Origin: Halichondria panicea
Taxonomy: Eukaryota > Porifera > Demospongiae > Suberitida > Halichondriidae
DNA: 64,000 nucleotides
Reading direction: 5' to 3'
NCBI RefSeq assembly: GCF_963675165.1
Contig: NC_087381.1
Span: forward strand, 1,488,001 to 1,552,000
Made by a program: the position numbers and the translations under genes. Of the stretch, positions 20,520 through 30,798 are shown in pieces (positions within the stretch are counted from its first letter, which is position 1; the number at the start of each line of letters is the position of its first letter). Below the pieces are notes generated by a model, which did no database searches, was not told where the DNA came from, and saw only the letters and a program-made list of their open reading frames with translations.

Positions 20520-21402
20520 TTCTCAATGTTACTGTTGATATACTAGTGTTCACTGAAATGTATGTACTGAAACCCAACAGCAAAGAATATGATATAAAGC
20601 ATGTCCTTTACTATGATGCCACAGTGGAGTTCTTTGGACAGGAACATCTTCCGTATGCAATATTAGCTTTGTTCGTCTGAATTTTTGCTGTAATACTTTC
20701 TATACTGTTTCTGATTGTATATTCAATGAAATGGTTCCAAAAATTTCTCAATGTTTTTAAAATTCAGCGTCAATGTCTTAACATGTTTATCAACTGCTAC
20801 CAAGGTTACTACAAGGATGGAACGAATGATACCAGAGATTATCGGTGGTTTTCTGTGTCATACTTTTTTCTTCAGCTGATTATGTTCGTACTATTCACAG
20901 TCTCGCAAAGTATCTATTGTTTTTCTATTGGCTCATTAGTCACAGTCACCCTCATGTTTATGCAACTCTCATTGCGACCATACAAGGAAGAATTTAAAAT
21001 CTATAACATAATAGATGCCTTCATGCTACTGATTCTTAGTGGAGTGTTTATTATGGCAATCGCAGGATGAAGCTGGCATCAAAGCTTCTTACTTTAGAAA
21101 ATTTTCTTATCTGTTTCTAGCCCTCATTGGAATTGTCCCGATAATCTACTTTCTTGTAGTAACTATTTGGTGGCTCCTAGTAAAGAAACAACTCAAAACT
21201 TTGTGCAAAGCAAACTTCGTAGCTTTCGAGCTCAGCCTGAAATCCCACAAATTGATGAGTCGTTTTCAGAGAGTGATATTCCAGACCAGTTGGTGAATCC
21301 ATCATATTACTCATCACCAAATACCCCGCTGATTTCTGTCACTAGAAAAGATGCAATGCAAATTATGGCTCATGATCAGTATTGCGTTATTCCAGATCTA
21401 TG
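20520..21402 (+). pseudogene. g8: 3' half of an array gene
   Basis: Begins mid-gene at residues equivalent to ~367 (LNVTVDILVFTEMYVL) and runs to the C-terminal tail. The first ~366 codons are absent. Further lesions are a TGA where others have GGA (GTCTGAATTTTTGC, about 20677-20684), loss of bases in GGAGATGAAGC (about 21065), and a changed C-terminal frame. The long open piece (20726-21070) is a leftover of the old frame. Non-functional. Confidence 0.88.
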
Positions 21403-22070
21403 GCTAGTAGAATGTACTGACAGTGTAGCTTCCCATTGCATACCAGTATGAATAGATCTATATTTTTGTGTATTCCGTATATGCATATGCTAGAGATTTG
21501 AGGGACCTCGTGGACGGTAATAACTATGTATAGAATCGTAACTTCATACTAGAATGCAATCAGTCTGGAAACAAGGTACTGAAGCAATAAAGATCAGGTA
21601 CTATATAACTGAACAAAGGAAATAATTATTATGGTGCGATTATAGGCTCGATTCGTTTTAAAAATCGTCATGGCATTATACTTGCATAATCTTGTAGAGA
21701 ACAATAGTAACATCATATATATAGCGTACAGTTAACTCTATAAATTATATATAAATGTCAAAGAGAAAAAAACTTTTTGAGCACATGACTGTACATGTAT
21801 GTTCATGCAACATTGACTGTATATATAATTATATGCACATAGATCTCTATACTATATTTATACGCAACAAAAAACAGTATTTTGTCTGCCCTCATGCAGT
21901 ATTAATATTCTAATGAAAGCAAGAGGTAAACAATTGTGTTTAGTAACTCACAGTCTGTCTGAGCACATAATTATATATAGTTATATTATTGAGCTGAAAG
22001 AGTTATAGGATACACATAATGGACCCATTAATATAGACTATAGTTATTATTTTAGTCAGGCTAGTAAAAG
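21403..22070. other. Spacer without recognised gene
   Basis: AT-rich, with ATATA runs. I see no ORF, RNA gene or clear repeat ends. Parts around 21880-22010 recur at 24270-24420 and 27870-27980 (CTGCCCTCATGCAGTAT, CAGTCTGTCTGAGC), so it is array spacer. Confidence 0.6.
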
Positions 22071-22120
22071 ACTCTCCCAAAACGGGCCAAATCAACAAAG
22101 GAACTATCAAGTGAAATACA
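22071..22120 (+). promoter_or_regulatory. Orphan type D 5' flank
   Basis: ACTCTCCCAAAACGGGCC at 22071-22088 and GGAACTATCAAGTGAAATAC from 22100, as before g10, g12 and g18. No gene follows; the stretch is interrupted at 22188 by an inverted-repeat element. It is probably the relic of a lost gene. Confidence 0.5.
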
Positions 22121-22187
22121 AAAGCTGTAATACAAAATGTAATACATGCAGCTAGATGCAGTTGAGCAGTTACATTTGGAACAGACA

Positions 22188-22677
22188 TAGCCTCGATTCA
22201 AGGCCAATTAAAATATGTGGCTAGAACAGACCATAGCTTATCTATGAACAGACACAGCCTGACTGAGACACTGTCAGCTACGCCTGGAGGCATAATAATG
22301 CAGTGAATCTTCTACTGCAGTGCAAAACAGCATGCTAGAACTGAAGGAGCATGTGCAGTACAGAATCTTAGTCTCTATTAAGTGTTGCATGCTATCATTG
22401 CTATGGATGTCAATGTTGAGAGAGAATCCTTTCCAAGTCTTCCAGACCAGCTCACCATCCAGCTAATTTGTTGTTCCCAAGCGGTCATTTGGAAAGTCCA
22501 AACCAATTCTGTCCTCTTGCCAAAACTTGGCTGTTTCTCCATTATGATGTGAATCAAGATGTTATGTTCTGTAACATTTGTGTTAGGGCTTTAAAGCTAA
22601 ACAGAATCAAGTCCAGCAGTAGCCTCGAATCCAGGCCGATTAAAATACGTATTTTAATCGGCCTGATCTCGAGGCTA
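22188..22677. mobile_element. 490-bp element with TAGCCTCG termini
   Basis: The left end TAGCCTCGATTCAAGGCCAA and the right end, read in reverse (TAGCCTCGAGATCAGGCC), are inverted. The last 58 bp (22620-22677) are themselves a near-perfect palindrome centred on TACGTA. The ends resemble those of the 1.15-kb element at 1798. The interior carries a broken zinc-finger exon (22470-22625). Confidence 0.65.
22470..22625 (+). pseudogene. Remnant of a TTF-type zinc finger (hAT/ZMYM-like)
   Basis: In one frame the sequence reads VPKRSFGKSKPI. After a frame change it reads WLFLHYDVNQDVMFCNIC. This order (PKRSFGKSKP, then W.HYD....FC..C) is the signature, as I know it, of the TTF-type zinc finger found in ZMYM1-like and hAT-transposase-derived proteins. 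A TAA lies just upstream in the first frame. It is a fragment captured in, or left from, a transposable element, with no intact transposase nearby. Confidence 0.55.
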
Positions 22678-23162
22678 GTCCAGCATTAGACACTAGTTGA
22701 TAAGATCTACATGGGAAGTACATGGGAAAAGTGCCTCAGAGCAGGTATACTCTGGAACTTAGTATACCTGCAAATTGAATATACCTCGCTTGCACATTGC
22801 ACACTATTATACGATAGGACATTAGATATAGTGTATAATATACAATAAATGCATGTCGCAGGCAAAAACATGTACTATACAATATAGCTCTGACAACAGT
22901 AAGAAATGGTGATAAAACATTCAGCCACTTTTGTTTTAGCTCAACAACAGCATTCTTTTCTGCCCTCGATCTTTCTATCCCGAGTCCCCACAATACTCGC
23001 TCCACTTATAGAATGCTGATCTGTTACACCTGTCAGCATTAATATTCTACATGAAAATAAGTTTAATACATTCTATCCGAGCGCCATAATAATTATTGTC
23101 ACGAATAATCAATAAAATTTATTTAGGACCTACTATTATCTGTTAGTCACGCTAGTAAAATA
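22678..23162. other. Spacer before g9
   Basis: No gene seen. Parts match 8930-9240 (GCAGGCAAAAACATGTACTA, CATTCTTTTCTGCCCTC), the spacer before the type B flank. Confidence 0.6.
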
Positions 23163-23319
23163 CACTCTCCTAAAACAAGCCGTATCACAATGAAACTATA
23201 AAGTGAAATACAGAAACTATTTTCAACTTCCTTACATGCAGGAGGTGCTTGTTAGTAGATTTACAAACGTCAGTTACTGAAAATACAGAACAAGATATCA
23301 ACAGTATATAAGGCTAGAT
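23163..23319 (+). promoter_or_regulatory. Diverged type B 5' flank of g9
   Basis: ACTCTCCTAAAACAAGCC and GAAACTATAAAGTGAAATAC, then TTTTCAACTTCC, CATGCAGGAGGTGCTTG and a leader ending AAGGCTAGAT before the ATG. Recognisable but more diverged than at g5 and g7. Confidence 0.45.
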
Positions 23320-23553
23320 ATGGAGTTCCTTTACCTACTATTGTTAACTCTCTCTTCCCATCTTATGATTGCTACTGCTAATTCTGTACCAGCAAAAAAA
23401 CAAAAACACAAACACCATCAGCAAAGCAAAGTGCTTTCAGTAGCCGTAAGAAAACAAAACAGATCACATGCATTTAAGAGCAAAGAGTATATCTGTGCAA
23501 TATACATGCATAAACAGAGCATTGCAATTCAAGCTATAATTCCAATACACTAG
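23320..23553 (+). pseudogene. g9: signal-peptide stub joined to unrelated sequence
   Basis: The first 24 codons (MEFLYLLLLTLSSHLMIATA plus NSVP) match g5 and g7 closely. From about 23393 the sequence is unrelated: Lys/His/Gln-rich (AKKQKHKHHQQSK), then ordinary-looking random ORF to 23553 (77 codons). With promoter and signal peptide kept, it could in principle yield a short secreted peptide. More likely it is a truncated pseudogene. Confidence 0.7.
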
Positions 23554-24036
23554 GTATTCAATGCACCCCCTTCGGTATAAGATAATATTTCTTTTTTAAC
23601 AGTTAATTTTGTAGAGAAAAGCAAAGTACAGTGATCGTTAATGGAGGTTCCACGTACTGTATACTGCACATAATTACACATATACGTTTTAATGGTAACA
23701 TTAATATAGCACTCGACCATTACGTTGTTGTCGACTGCCTCCTTTTCCTTCCTCCTTCTGTGCTGAATTCCCCCCATCTATATACTCGATTCCATGCACT
23801 CCACTGGAATACTAATCTGTTACACCTGTCAGTAATAAGTAACTCACAGTTTGCCTCACTACCGAAACTCTATAATTATTTTATCAGTTGATGATCAGTT
23901 GCTTGAGATACCATAATTATGCTATATAGGTTACTATAATTATAGTAGTATAAATTATGTATAATGTCATAGTAAAAAACTTATTGTGCACATTCATGAC
24001 TGTACATGTATGTATTTCTACATTGACTGTTGCACA
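23554..24036. other. Spacer without recognised gene
   Basis: No convincing ORF. The stretch CTTCTGTGCTGAATTCCCCC...CACTCCACTGGAATACTAAT (about 23755-23815) recurs before g18 (about 45475-45525). Confidence 0.55.
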
Positions 24037-24233
24037 TACCGTATATAGCGGGTAATTTTCGAGGGACAAAATATTCGTGGGTTGAAGGTCTGACCACGAA
24101 TATTTTACTCACGAATGAATCCACCCTAATTGCCTACCTTTACGTGCAGTGCAAGCAGCAACCACGAAAATATTACCCACGAAATGTCTCAATATTGCTG
24201 AAACACTGTCCCTCAAAACTTACCCGCTAGATA
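24037..24233. mobile_element. TA-flanked MITE, copy 4 (diverged)
   Basis: Starts TACCGTATATAGCGGGTAAT and keeps the ATATTCGTGG, ACCACGAATATTTTAC and GTGCAAGCAGCAACCACG landmarks. It ends ACTTACCCGCTAGATA, where the terminal CGGTA is lost. More diverged than the copies at 7066 and 12392. Confidence 0.8.
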
Positions 24234-24469
24234 GATCTCTGTATTTATACACAACAGAAAAGGTTTAGCAAACAGTGTTTTGTCTGCCCTCATGCAGTAT
24301 CAATACTCTAATGAAAAGCAAGAGGTTTAATAACAAACAAGTAATTCATAGTCTGTCTGAGCACAGATATATAGTTATGTTATTGAGTTGAAAGAATATA
24401 GGTGTTTTTATATTCATAATGGACCCATTAATAGAATTAATCGATAGTTATTATTTTAAGTCAGGCTAG

Positions 24470-24668
24470 TGAAACACTCTCCCAAAACGGGCCATATCAA
24501 CAATTAAAGGAACTATAATTATCAAGTGAAATACAAAACTGTAATACAAAGTGTAATACATGCAGTATAGGTGCTTTGTAGATTTAAAGACGTCAGTTTA
24601 TACCATAGATAGTAGATGGTTATACTGAATCGATACAGAAGAAGACATCAATAGTCTAAGATTTAGAT
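24470..24668 (+). promoter_or_regulatory. Type D 5' flank of g10
   Basis: ACACTCTCCCAAAACGGGCC at about 24473, then GGAACTATAATTATCAAGTG (motif 2 split by a small insertion), TGTAATACATGCAG and a leader AGTCTAAGATTTAGATA. The codon at the usual start position (24669-24671) is ACG. Confidence 0.5.
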
Positions 24669-24689
24669 ACGGAGTTCTATTACCTACTA

Positions 24690-26633
24690 ATGTTAACAGT
24701 TTTCTCTTTCCATCTTATGATTGCTACTGCTAATTCTGTACCAGTAGAAGCAAACACTGAAGCAGTGGATAACAATACTTGCTGGACAAATATCTGTGAA
24801 ACTTCACAAACCACACAAACTGGTTTAATAAAAGATCTCAGCTCAACTGGTTTAGCGATAATCGAAAATCATGACATGGATTGTTATCCTTGGATGTTTC
24901 GTAATTCAACAAATGGAAAATGTGAATGTAGTAACATTCCACTTCACTCTGTACTATGTGATATTGAAATCAGCAGGACATCCATTCTTGATTGTTATTG
25001 TATGACTTACGATAGTGAGAGCAATGAAACTCAATTAGGAAGATGTGTGTATGGTTGCGGACACAAAAGAGACACTGTCTTCTATACACTTCCAAATGAC
25101 ATAGACGATCTTAATTCATATTCTTGTGGAAATATAAACCGAGATTCAACACTGTGTGGGAAGTGTCTACCAGGATATTCACCACTTTTGTACTCGTATG
25201 AAATGAACTGCATGAACTGCACGGGAGAGAACACGACCTACAACTGGATCAAGTACATAGCAGTTGCTTACATTCCTTTAACATTCTTCTTTTTATTTGT
25301 CGTAATCTTTAAATTCAATGGAACTTCACCAATGCTGAAGTGGTTCATCAGTGTATCCCAGGGAATCTTTTCACCTATTGCTGTTAGAGGCTATTTTTCT
25401 GTATTTTCAAAGAAATCACATATTGAGAAATTTATTAAAGCTATAGGCTGCTTTTATGGCATCTGGAATTTAGATTTCTTTCGTGCTGTCAGTCCACCAA
25501 TTTGTGTGACGGACATCAGTCAAATACAAGTGCTTGCTTTGGACTATGCAATTGCCTTTTATCCATTGGTACTGATTATTCTGACTTACTTTCTCATTTG
25601 TTTGCATAGCCGTGATGTACGTATAGTCATTTGGATGTGGAGACCTTTTCGTAAGCTTTTCAGTTTAGTTGATCAAAAATGGGATATGGAAGGGTCAATT
25701 GTGAATGCTTTTGCGACCTTTTTATTACTCTCATACTTAAAAGTTCTCAACAAAACTGTTGATTTACTAGTATTTACTAGAATGTATGTACTGAAAGCCA
25801 ACAGCAAGGAATATGATATAAAGCTTGTACTTTACTCTGATGCTACAGTGGAATACTTCGGACAGGAACATCTTCCGTATGCAATATTAGCTTTGTTTGT
25901 CGGAGTTTTTGCTGTAATACTTCCTATAGTGCTTCTGATGGTATATCCAATGAAATGGTTCCAAGAATGTCTCAATGCCTTGAAAATTCAGCGTCAACGT
26001 CTTGACATGTTTGTCAACTGCTACCAAGGTTACTACAAGGATGGAACGAATGGTACCAGAGATTATCGATGGTTTTCTGTGACTGGATTTCTTCTTAAGT
26101 TAATTGTGTTCCTACTATTTGCACTCTCACCAAGCATCTATTGTTACTCTATTGGAACTTTATTTATAATTACCCTCATGTTTATGCATCTTTTGCTACG
26201 ACCATACAAGGAAGAATTCAAAGTGTACGACATAACAGATGCCTTCATGCTACTGATTCTTAGTGGAGTGTTTATTATGGCAACTGCAGGAGATGAAGCT
26301 GACATCAAAGCTTCCTACTTCAGTGCATTTTCTTATTTGCTTATAGGACTCTTTGCAAGTGTCCCGATAATTTACTTTCTTGTAGTAACTATTTGGTGGC
26401 TCTTGATAAAGATAAAGAAACAACTCAAAACTTGGTGCATAAGCAAATTTTGTAGCTTTCGAGCTCAGCCTGAAATCTCACAAATTGAGGAGTCATTTTC
26501 AGATAGTGATGATATTCCACACCGGTTGGAGAATCCATCAGATTACTCATCACCAAATACCCTGCTGATTTCTGCCCCAAGAAAGGATGCAAACTATGGC
26601 TCAGTTGCTTGTGCTGTCATTCCAGAGCCATAA
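24690..26633 (+). CDS. g10: 647-aa array protein with shifted start
   Basis: The frame is intact, but the ATG used by all relatives is ACG here (24669). The first in-frame ATG is seven codons later, giving MLTVFSFHLMIATANS, which is still hydrophobic enough to act as a signal peptide. Around the first two Cys the KIQIP residues are missing (WTNICETS), and residues ~60 read STGLAIIENHD. Near the end KIKKQL is two residues longer. The stop used by g5 is a Cys codon here, so the tail continues CAVIPEP. It is one of the more diverged intact copies (SHIEKFIKAIGCFYG, FRAVSPPIC). It may be translated from the ACG, from the downstream ATG, or be silenced. Confidence 0.82.
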   Translation: MLTVFSFHLMIATANSVPVEANTEAVDNNTCWTNICETSQTTQTGLIKDLSSTGLAIIENHDMDCYPWMFRNSTNGKCECSNIPLHSVLCDIEISRTSILDCYCMTYDSESNETQLGRCVYGCGHKRDTVFYTLPNDIDDLNSYSCGNINRDSTLCGKCLPGYSPLLYSYEMNCMNCTGENTTYNWIKYIAVAYIPLTFFFLFVVIFKFNGTSPMLKWFISVSQGIFSPIAVRGYFSVFSKKSHIEKFIKAIGCFYGIWNLDFFRAVSPPICVTDISQIQVLALDYAIAFYPLVLIILTYFLICLHSRDVRIVIWMWRPFRKLFSLVDQKWDMEGSIVNAFATFLLLSYLKVLNKTVDLLVFTRMYVLKANSKEYDIKLVLYSDATVEYFGQEHLPYAILALFVGVFAVILPIVLLMVYPMKWFQECLNALKIQRQRLDMFVNCYQGYYKDGTNGTRDYRWFSVTGFLLKLIVFLLFALSPSIYCYSIGTLFIITLMFMHLLLRPYKEEFKVYDITDAFMLLILSGVFIMATAGDEADIKASYFSAFSYLLIGLFASVPIIYFLVVTIWWLLIKIKKQLKTWCISKFCSFRAQPEISQIEESFSDSDDIPHRLENPSDYSSPNTLLISAPRKDANYGSVACAVIPEP

Positions 26634-27090
26634 TTGTAATGCTAAAGTGAACTTATAGACTTAGTATAGAGTTTGCTGGAAGTATATACATAGGTCACAT
26701 GCATGCAGAAAGTTGCTTTACTTTGTGTATTGAACTATCCTTTGTACGGTTATAATTCTGTGTTTAGGCAAGATACTTTTTACAAATTGTTTTTAATACC
26801 TAGTAGTACGTCTGTCTGCATGAGATTGTTGAAAACCACTGAGAAAATTGAGACATTTTTATTATATTTCCATGGATATAATTATATATAAATTATTATG
26901 TCCATGCATGGGTATTAATAAATGTCAGGGGAAATGTGTATATCTCAGTGGATATTTGTCATAGGTATGCATGGTATTTATTGTGTGCATATATTGTGTG
27001 GGTATTATTTATCAAAGTGCAGATATTCAAATTCAGGTATTTGCAAAAGTGTTAATATTGAACAAAGTCAGGGTATTTATAAGAAGGTGA
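26634..27090. other. 3' flank of g10
   Basis: No gene seen. A short match to the g7-type 3' flank (AGAGTTTGCTGGAAGTATAT, CATGCAGAAAGTTG) fades after about 26720. Confidence 0.6.
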
Positions 27091-27344
27091 TGATACTTTT
27101 CAAGGTGTGGTTTTGTTACATTACAAGTGATAGTCTCGTGACTGTTACATCACCTGCCACACCAGCTGAAAGCTTGCTTGACTCTGGTTGGTAAAGGGAC
27201 CACCACTTGTTGGCACTTGAGGGCCACTAGATGCTTGGGGGCATATAAAGACAACACTACGACATTCACATTTACTGAGCCTTCAGCAACCATGTGGTAG
27301 GTTATGTGACAGTCAGTAACAAAACCACATTTTGAAAAGTATCA
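27091..27344. mobile_element. ~254-bp element with ~30-bp inverted ends
   Basis: The left end TGATACTTTTCAAGGTGTGG and the right end, read in reverse (TGATACTTTTCAAAATGTGG), match, continuing TTTTGTTAC on both. Non-coding; MITE-like. Only this copy is recognised in the window. Confidence 0.7.
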
Positions 27345-27737
27345 TTACTTTCTGGACAATAACCTGACTTATGTTCAAATCCACTAGGTGCCAACGTCCA
27401 AAGAAAAATTTCGGAACAAAAAAATTGAGGGGTTTAGCCCCATTTTGTAATGACACTATAATAATTATAGATGAGATTTATTATTAGCAGTCGCTTTCTG
27501 CGCATGCATGCTCAGTATGATCATGATGGAGAGCCCCACCCACAAAAACTGCAAAACAGTGCAGCAGCCCAGAGGATAAACTTTGTATTATAAAATAAAC
27601 ACTATAGCAAAAAAATTGTTTACTGTTTCACTTTCATCTCCAAAGCAATACATTTTATTAGGTGCATGCTGGTGCTCTACTAAATAGGCTTACACTTACC
27701 GAAATTAACAAGATCCCTTATAGTCTAAGAGATAGAT
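27345..27737. other. Spacer and type A 5' flank of g11
   Basis: 27345-27615 holds no recognised gene. From about 27617 the type A flank appears (TTTACTGTTTCACTTTCATC, GGTGCTCTACTAAATAGG, TTACACTTACCGAA, then AGATAGAT before the ATG), partly duplicated (AGGTGCATGCTGGTGCTCT). Confidence 0.6.
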
Positions 27738-27852
27738 ATGGAGTTCTATTACCTCCTAATTATGTATAACACTCTCCTCAAATCTTATGATTACTACTGC
27801 TAATCCTGCATGCACCAGTAGAAGCAGACACTGAATCAGTGGATAACAATAG
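27738..27852 (+). pseudogene. g11: 5' stub of an array gene
   Basis: Codons for MEFYYLLN..., then small insertions (TAATTATGTATAAC; CCTGCATGCACCAG) that break the frame. It ends after GTGGATAACAATAG, about 38 codons into the gene. Non-functional. Confidence 0.8.
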
Positions 27853-28029
27853 CATAAGTAGCAGTATTTTGTCTGCCCTCATGCAGTATCAATAATATTC
27901 TAATGAAAGCAAGTGTGTTTAGTAACTCACAGTCTGTCTGAGCGCAGATATATATTGAGTTATAGGATATACATAATGGACCCATTAACATAATAATTTA
28001 TAGTTAGTATTTTAGTCGGGCTAGTAAAA

Positions 28030-28288
28030 GTCTCCCAAAATGGGCCATATCAACAAAAGAACTATCAAGTGAAATACAAAATCTGTAATACAAAATGTAA
28101 TGCATGCAGCTAGATTCAGTGGACGAAACAGAACAAGACATCAGATTTATAGATATGGAGTTCTATTACCTGTAATGCATGCAGTAGGTGCTTGCTGAAT
28201 TTAAAGAAGTCAGTTATACCATAGATAGTAGATATAGTTATATACTGCATCGATACAAAACAAGACATCAATTGTCTAAGATTTAGAT
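28030..28288 (+). promoter_or_regulatory. Type D 5' flank of g12
   Basis: GTCTCCCAAAATGGGCCATA and AGAACTATCAAGTGAAATAC, then CTGTAATACAAAATGTAATG. The flank is interrupted by the start fragment at 28155 and resumes with GTCTAAGATTTAGAT before the ATG. Confidence 0.5.
28155..28172 (+). pseudogene. g11b: 18-bp start fragment
   Basis: AGATATGGAGTTCTATTACC, the leader and first six codons, then unrelated sequence. This third start-site relic lies between 27738 and the real g12 start at 28289. Confidence 0.6.
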
Positions 28289-30265
28289 ATGGAGTTCTAT
28301 TACCTCCTAATGTTAACTCTCACTTTCCATCTTATGATTGCTACTGCTAATTCTGCACCAGTAGAAGCAAACACAGAAGCAGTGGATAACAATACTTGCT
28401 GGACAAAGATACAAATACCCTGTGAAACTTTATCAACCACACAAGCTAGTTTAATGAAAGATCTCAGCTCAAAGAAGTCTATTGGTTCAACAGTGATCGA
28501 AGATCATGACATGTCTTGTTATCCTTGGATGTTTTACAATTCAACAAATGGAAAATGTGAATGTAGTAACATTCCATATCACTCTGTACTATGTGATGTT
28601 GAAATCAGTAGGACATCCATTCTTGATTGCTATTGTATGACTTACGATAGTGAGAGCAATGAAACTCAATTAGGAAGATGTGTGTATGGTTGCGGACATA
28701 ATATAGACACTGTCTTTTATACACTTCCAAATAACACAGACGATCTTAATTTGTACTCTTGTGGAAATATGAGTCGCAATTCAACACTGTGTGGGAAGTG
28801 TCTACCAGGATATTCACCACTCTTGTACTCGTATGAAATGAAATGCATGAACTGCACGGGAGAGAACATGACCTACAACTGGATCAAGTACATAGCAGTT
28901 GCTTACATTCCTTTAACATTCTTCTTTTTCTTCGTCGTAATCTTTAAATTCAACGGAACTTCGCCAATGCTGAAAGGTTTCATTACTATTTCCCAAGGAC
29001 TTTTTTCACCTATAGCTGCAAGAGCTTTTCTTTCTGTTGTTTCAAGGAAAGGTTATAGAATTATTAAGAATTTAACTACAACTTTAGGTAGTTTCTATGG
29101 TATCTGGAATTTGGATTTCTTTCGTACCGTCATTCCAAATATTTGTGTGATGGACATCAGTCAAATACAAGTGCTTGCTTTGGATTATGCGATTGCCTTT
29201 TATCCATTGGTACTGGTTATTCTGACTTACTTTCTCATTAGTTTGCATAGCCGTGATGTACGTATAGTTGTTTGGTTGTGGAGACCTCTTCGTAAGCTTT
29301 TCAGTTTAGTTAGTCAAAACTGGGATATGGAAGGGTCGATTGTGAATGCTTTTGCGACCTTCTTTTTACTTTCTTACTTCAAGATTCTCAATGTTACTGC
29401 TGACTTGCTAGTATTTACTACAATGTATGTACTGAAGGACAACAGCAAAGAATATGTTATAAAGTATGTACTTTACTATGACGCCACAGTGGAATTCTTT
29501 GGACATGAACATCTTCCGTACGCAATAGTAGCTTTGTTTGTCGGAGTTTTTGCTGTAATACTTCCTATAGTGTTTCTGATTGTATATCCAATGAAATGGT
29601 TTCAGAAATGTCTTAATGCTTTGAAAATTCAGCGTCAACGTCTTGACATGTTTGTCAACTGTTATCAAGGTTACTACAAGGATGGAACGAATGGTACCAG
29701 AGATTATCGATGGTTTTCTATGACTTACTTTCTTTTTCAGATGATTTTGTTTGTACTATTCACAGTCTCGCAAAGTATCTATTGTTTTTCTATTGGCGCA
29801 TTAGTTATAGTCACTCTCATGTTTATGCAACTCTCACTACAACCATACAAGGAAGAATTCAAAGTGTACAACATAACAGATGCCTTCATGCTACTGATTC
29901 TTAGTGGAGTGTTCATTATGGCAATCGCAGGAGATGAAGCTGGCATCAAAGCATCCTACTTCAGTACATTTTCTTATTCGTTTCTAGCCCTCATTGCAAT
30001 TGTCCCGATAATCTACTTTCTTGTAGTAACTGTTTGGTGGCTCGTGGTAAGGAAACAACTCAAAGTATGGTGTATAAGCAAACTTCGTAGCTTTCGAGCT
30101 CAGCCTGAAATCACACAAATTGAAGAGTCATTTTCAGAGAGTGATATTCCAGACCGGTTGGTGAATCCATCAGATTACTTATCTTCAAATACCCCGCTGA
30201 TTTCTGCCCCAAGAAAGGATGCAAAGTATGGCTCAGTTGTGTGTGCTGTCATTCCAGAGCCATGA
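28289..30265 (+). CDS. g12: 658-aa array membrane protein (longest copy)
   Basis: Intact ORF. The extra length over g5 comes mainly from a longer variable loop (SRKGYRIIKNLTTTLG) and a C-terminal extension VCAVIPEP past the g5 stop. Other differences are FYNSTNGKCEC for FRNSTNG (near residue 83), GHNIDTVFY, CGNMSRNSTLCG (which adds a glycosylation sequon), IPNICVMD, RPLRKLF and LQPYKEEF. The ectodomain Cys set is kept. Function as for g5, unknown. Confidence 0.9.
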   Translation: MEFYYLLMLTLTFHLMIATANSAPVEANTEAVDNNTCWTKIQIPCETLSTTQASLMKDLSSKKSIGSTVIEDHDMSCYPWMFYNSTNGKCECSNIPYHSVLCDVEISRTSILDCYCMTYDSESNETQLGRCVYGCGHNIDTVFYTLPNNTDDLNLYSCGNMSRNSTLCGKCLPGYSPLLYSYEMKCMNCTGENMTYNWIKYIAVAYIPLTFFFFFVVIFKFNGTSPMLKGFITISQGLFSPIAARAFLSVVSRKGYRIIKNLTTTLGSFYGIWNLDFFRTVIPNICVMDISQIQVLALDYAIAFYPLVLVILTYFLISLHSRDVRIVVWLWRPLRKLFSLVSQNWDMEGSIVNAFATFFLLSYFKILNVTADLLVFTTMYVLKDNSKEYVIKYVLYYDATVEFFGHEHLPYAIVALFVGVFAVILPIVFLIVYPMKWFQKCLNALKIQRQRLDMFVNCYQGYYKDGTNGTRDYRWFSMTYFLFQMILFVLFTVSQSIYCFSIGALVIVTLMFMQLSLQPYKEEFKVYNITDAFMLLILSGVFIMAIAGDEAGIKASYFSTFSYSFLALIAIVPIIYFLVVTVWWLVVRKQLKVWCISKLRSFRAQPEITQIEESFSESDIPDRLVNPSDYLSSNTPLISAPRKDAKYGSVVCAVIPEP

Positions 30266-30798
30266 TTGTATGCTAAAGCTGACTATATGTATGTAGAGTG
30301 TACTGGCAGTTCCCTTCGTAATTATAAGCATTTGTGAAAAGTTTTTCGTGTGTGTCTAGAATAATTTATTTTGCTTTGACTGATTGAGTCAGACATTTTC
30401 TCAGTGCTATTAAGATTTCGAATCAATGTACCCAATGCTCATTCTTCCCCCGTGCAACTCTATGGAACAAACTTATAGTTTACTGCCAAATTAATGTTTC
30501 TGATGACTGTACACATATAGCCTTGGTTTGGGCCTGAATACGAGGCTATAGTACACATGCAATGTATTTCTTACGATTATTTTACAATTTGGCCTGTTTT
30601 TGGCAGTCACACCACACCATGCAGTACTGAAATAGCACACTAATTTAGGTGTGATCCAAACAATAATCTAGCACACCAATTTAAGTGTGACTGTCACACC
30701 AACTATAGTGTACCCTACACATCAAAACTGGTGTGTGCATGTATTGGGATCAGTGTGGCAAACCACTATTTTTAGAGTGTATAAGTCACATGAATTAA
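30266..30798. other. 3' flank of g12 with two near-palindromes
   Basis: No gene seen. Two 20-bp near-palindromes lie 36 bp apart, GCACACTAATTTAGGTGTGA (30635) and GCACACCAATTTAAGTGTGA (30671), with further CACACC words around. A short palindromic relic TAGCCTTGG...CGAGGCTA is at about 30520-30547. Confidence 0.65.
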
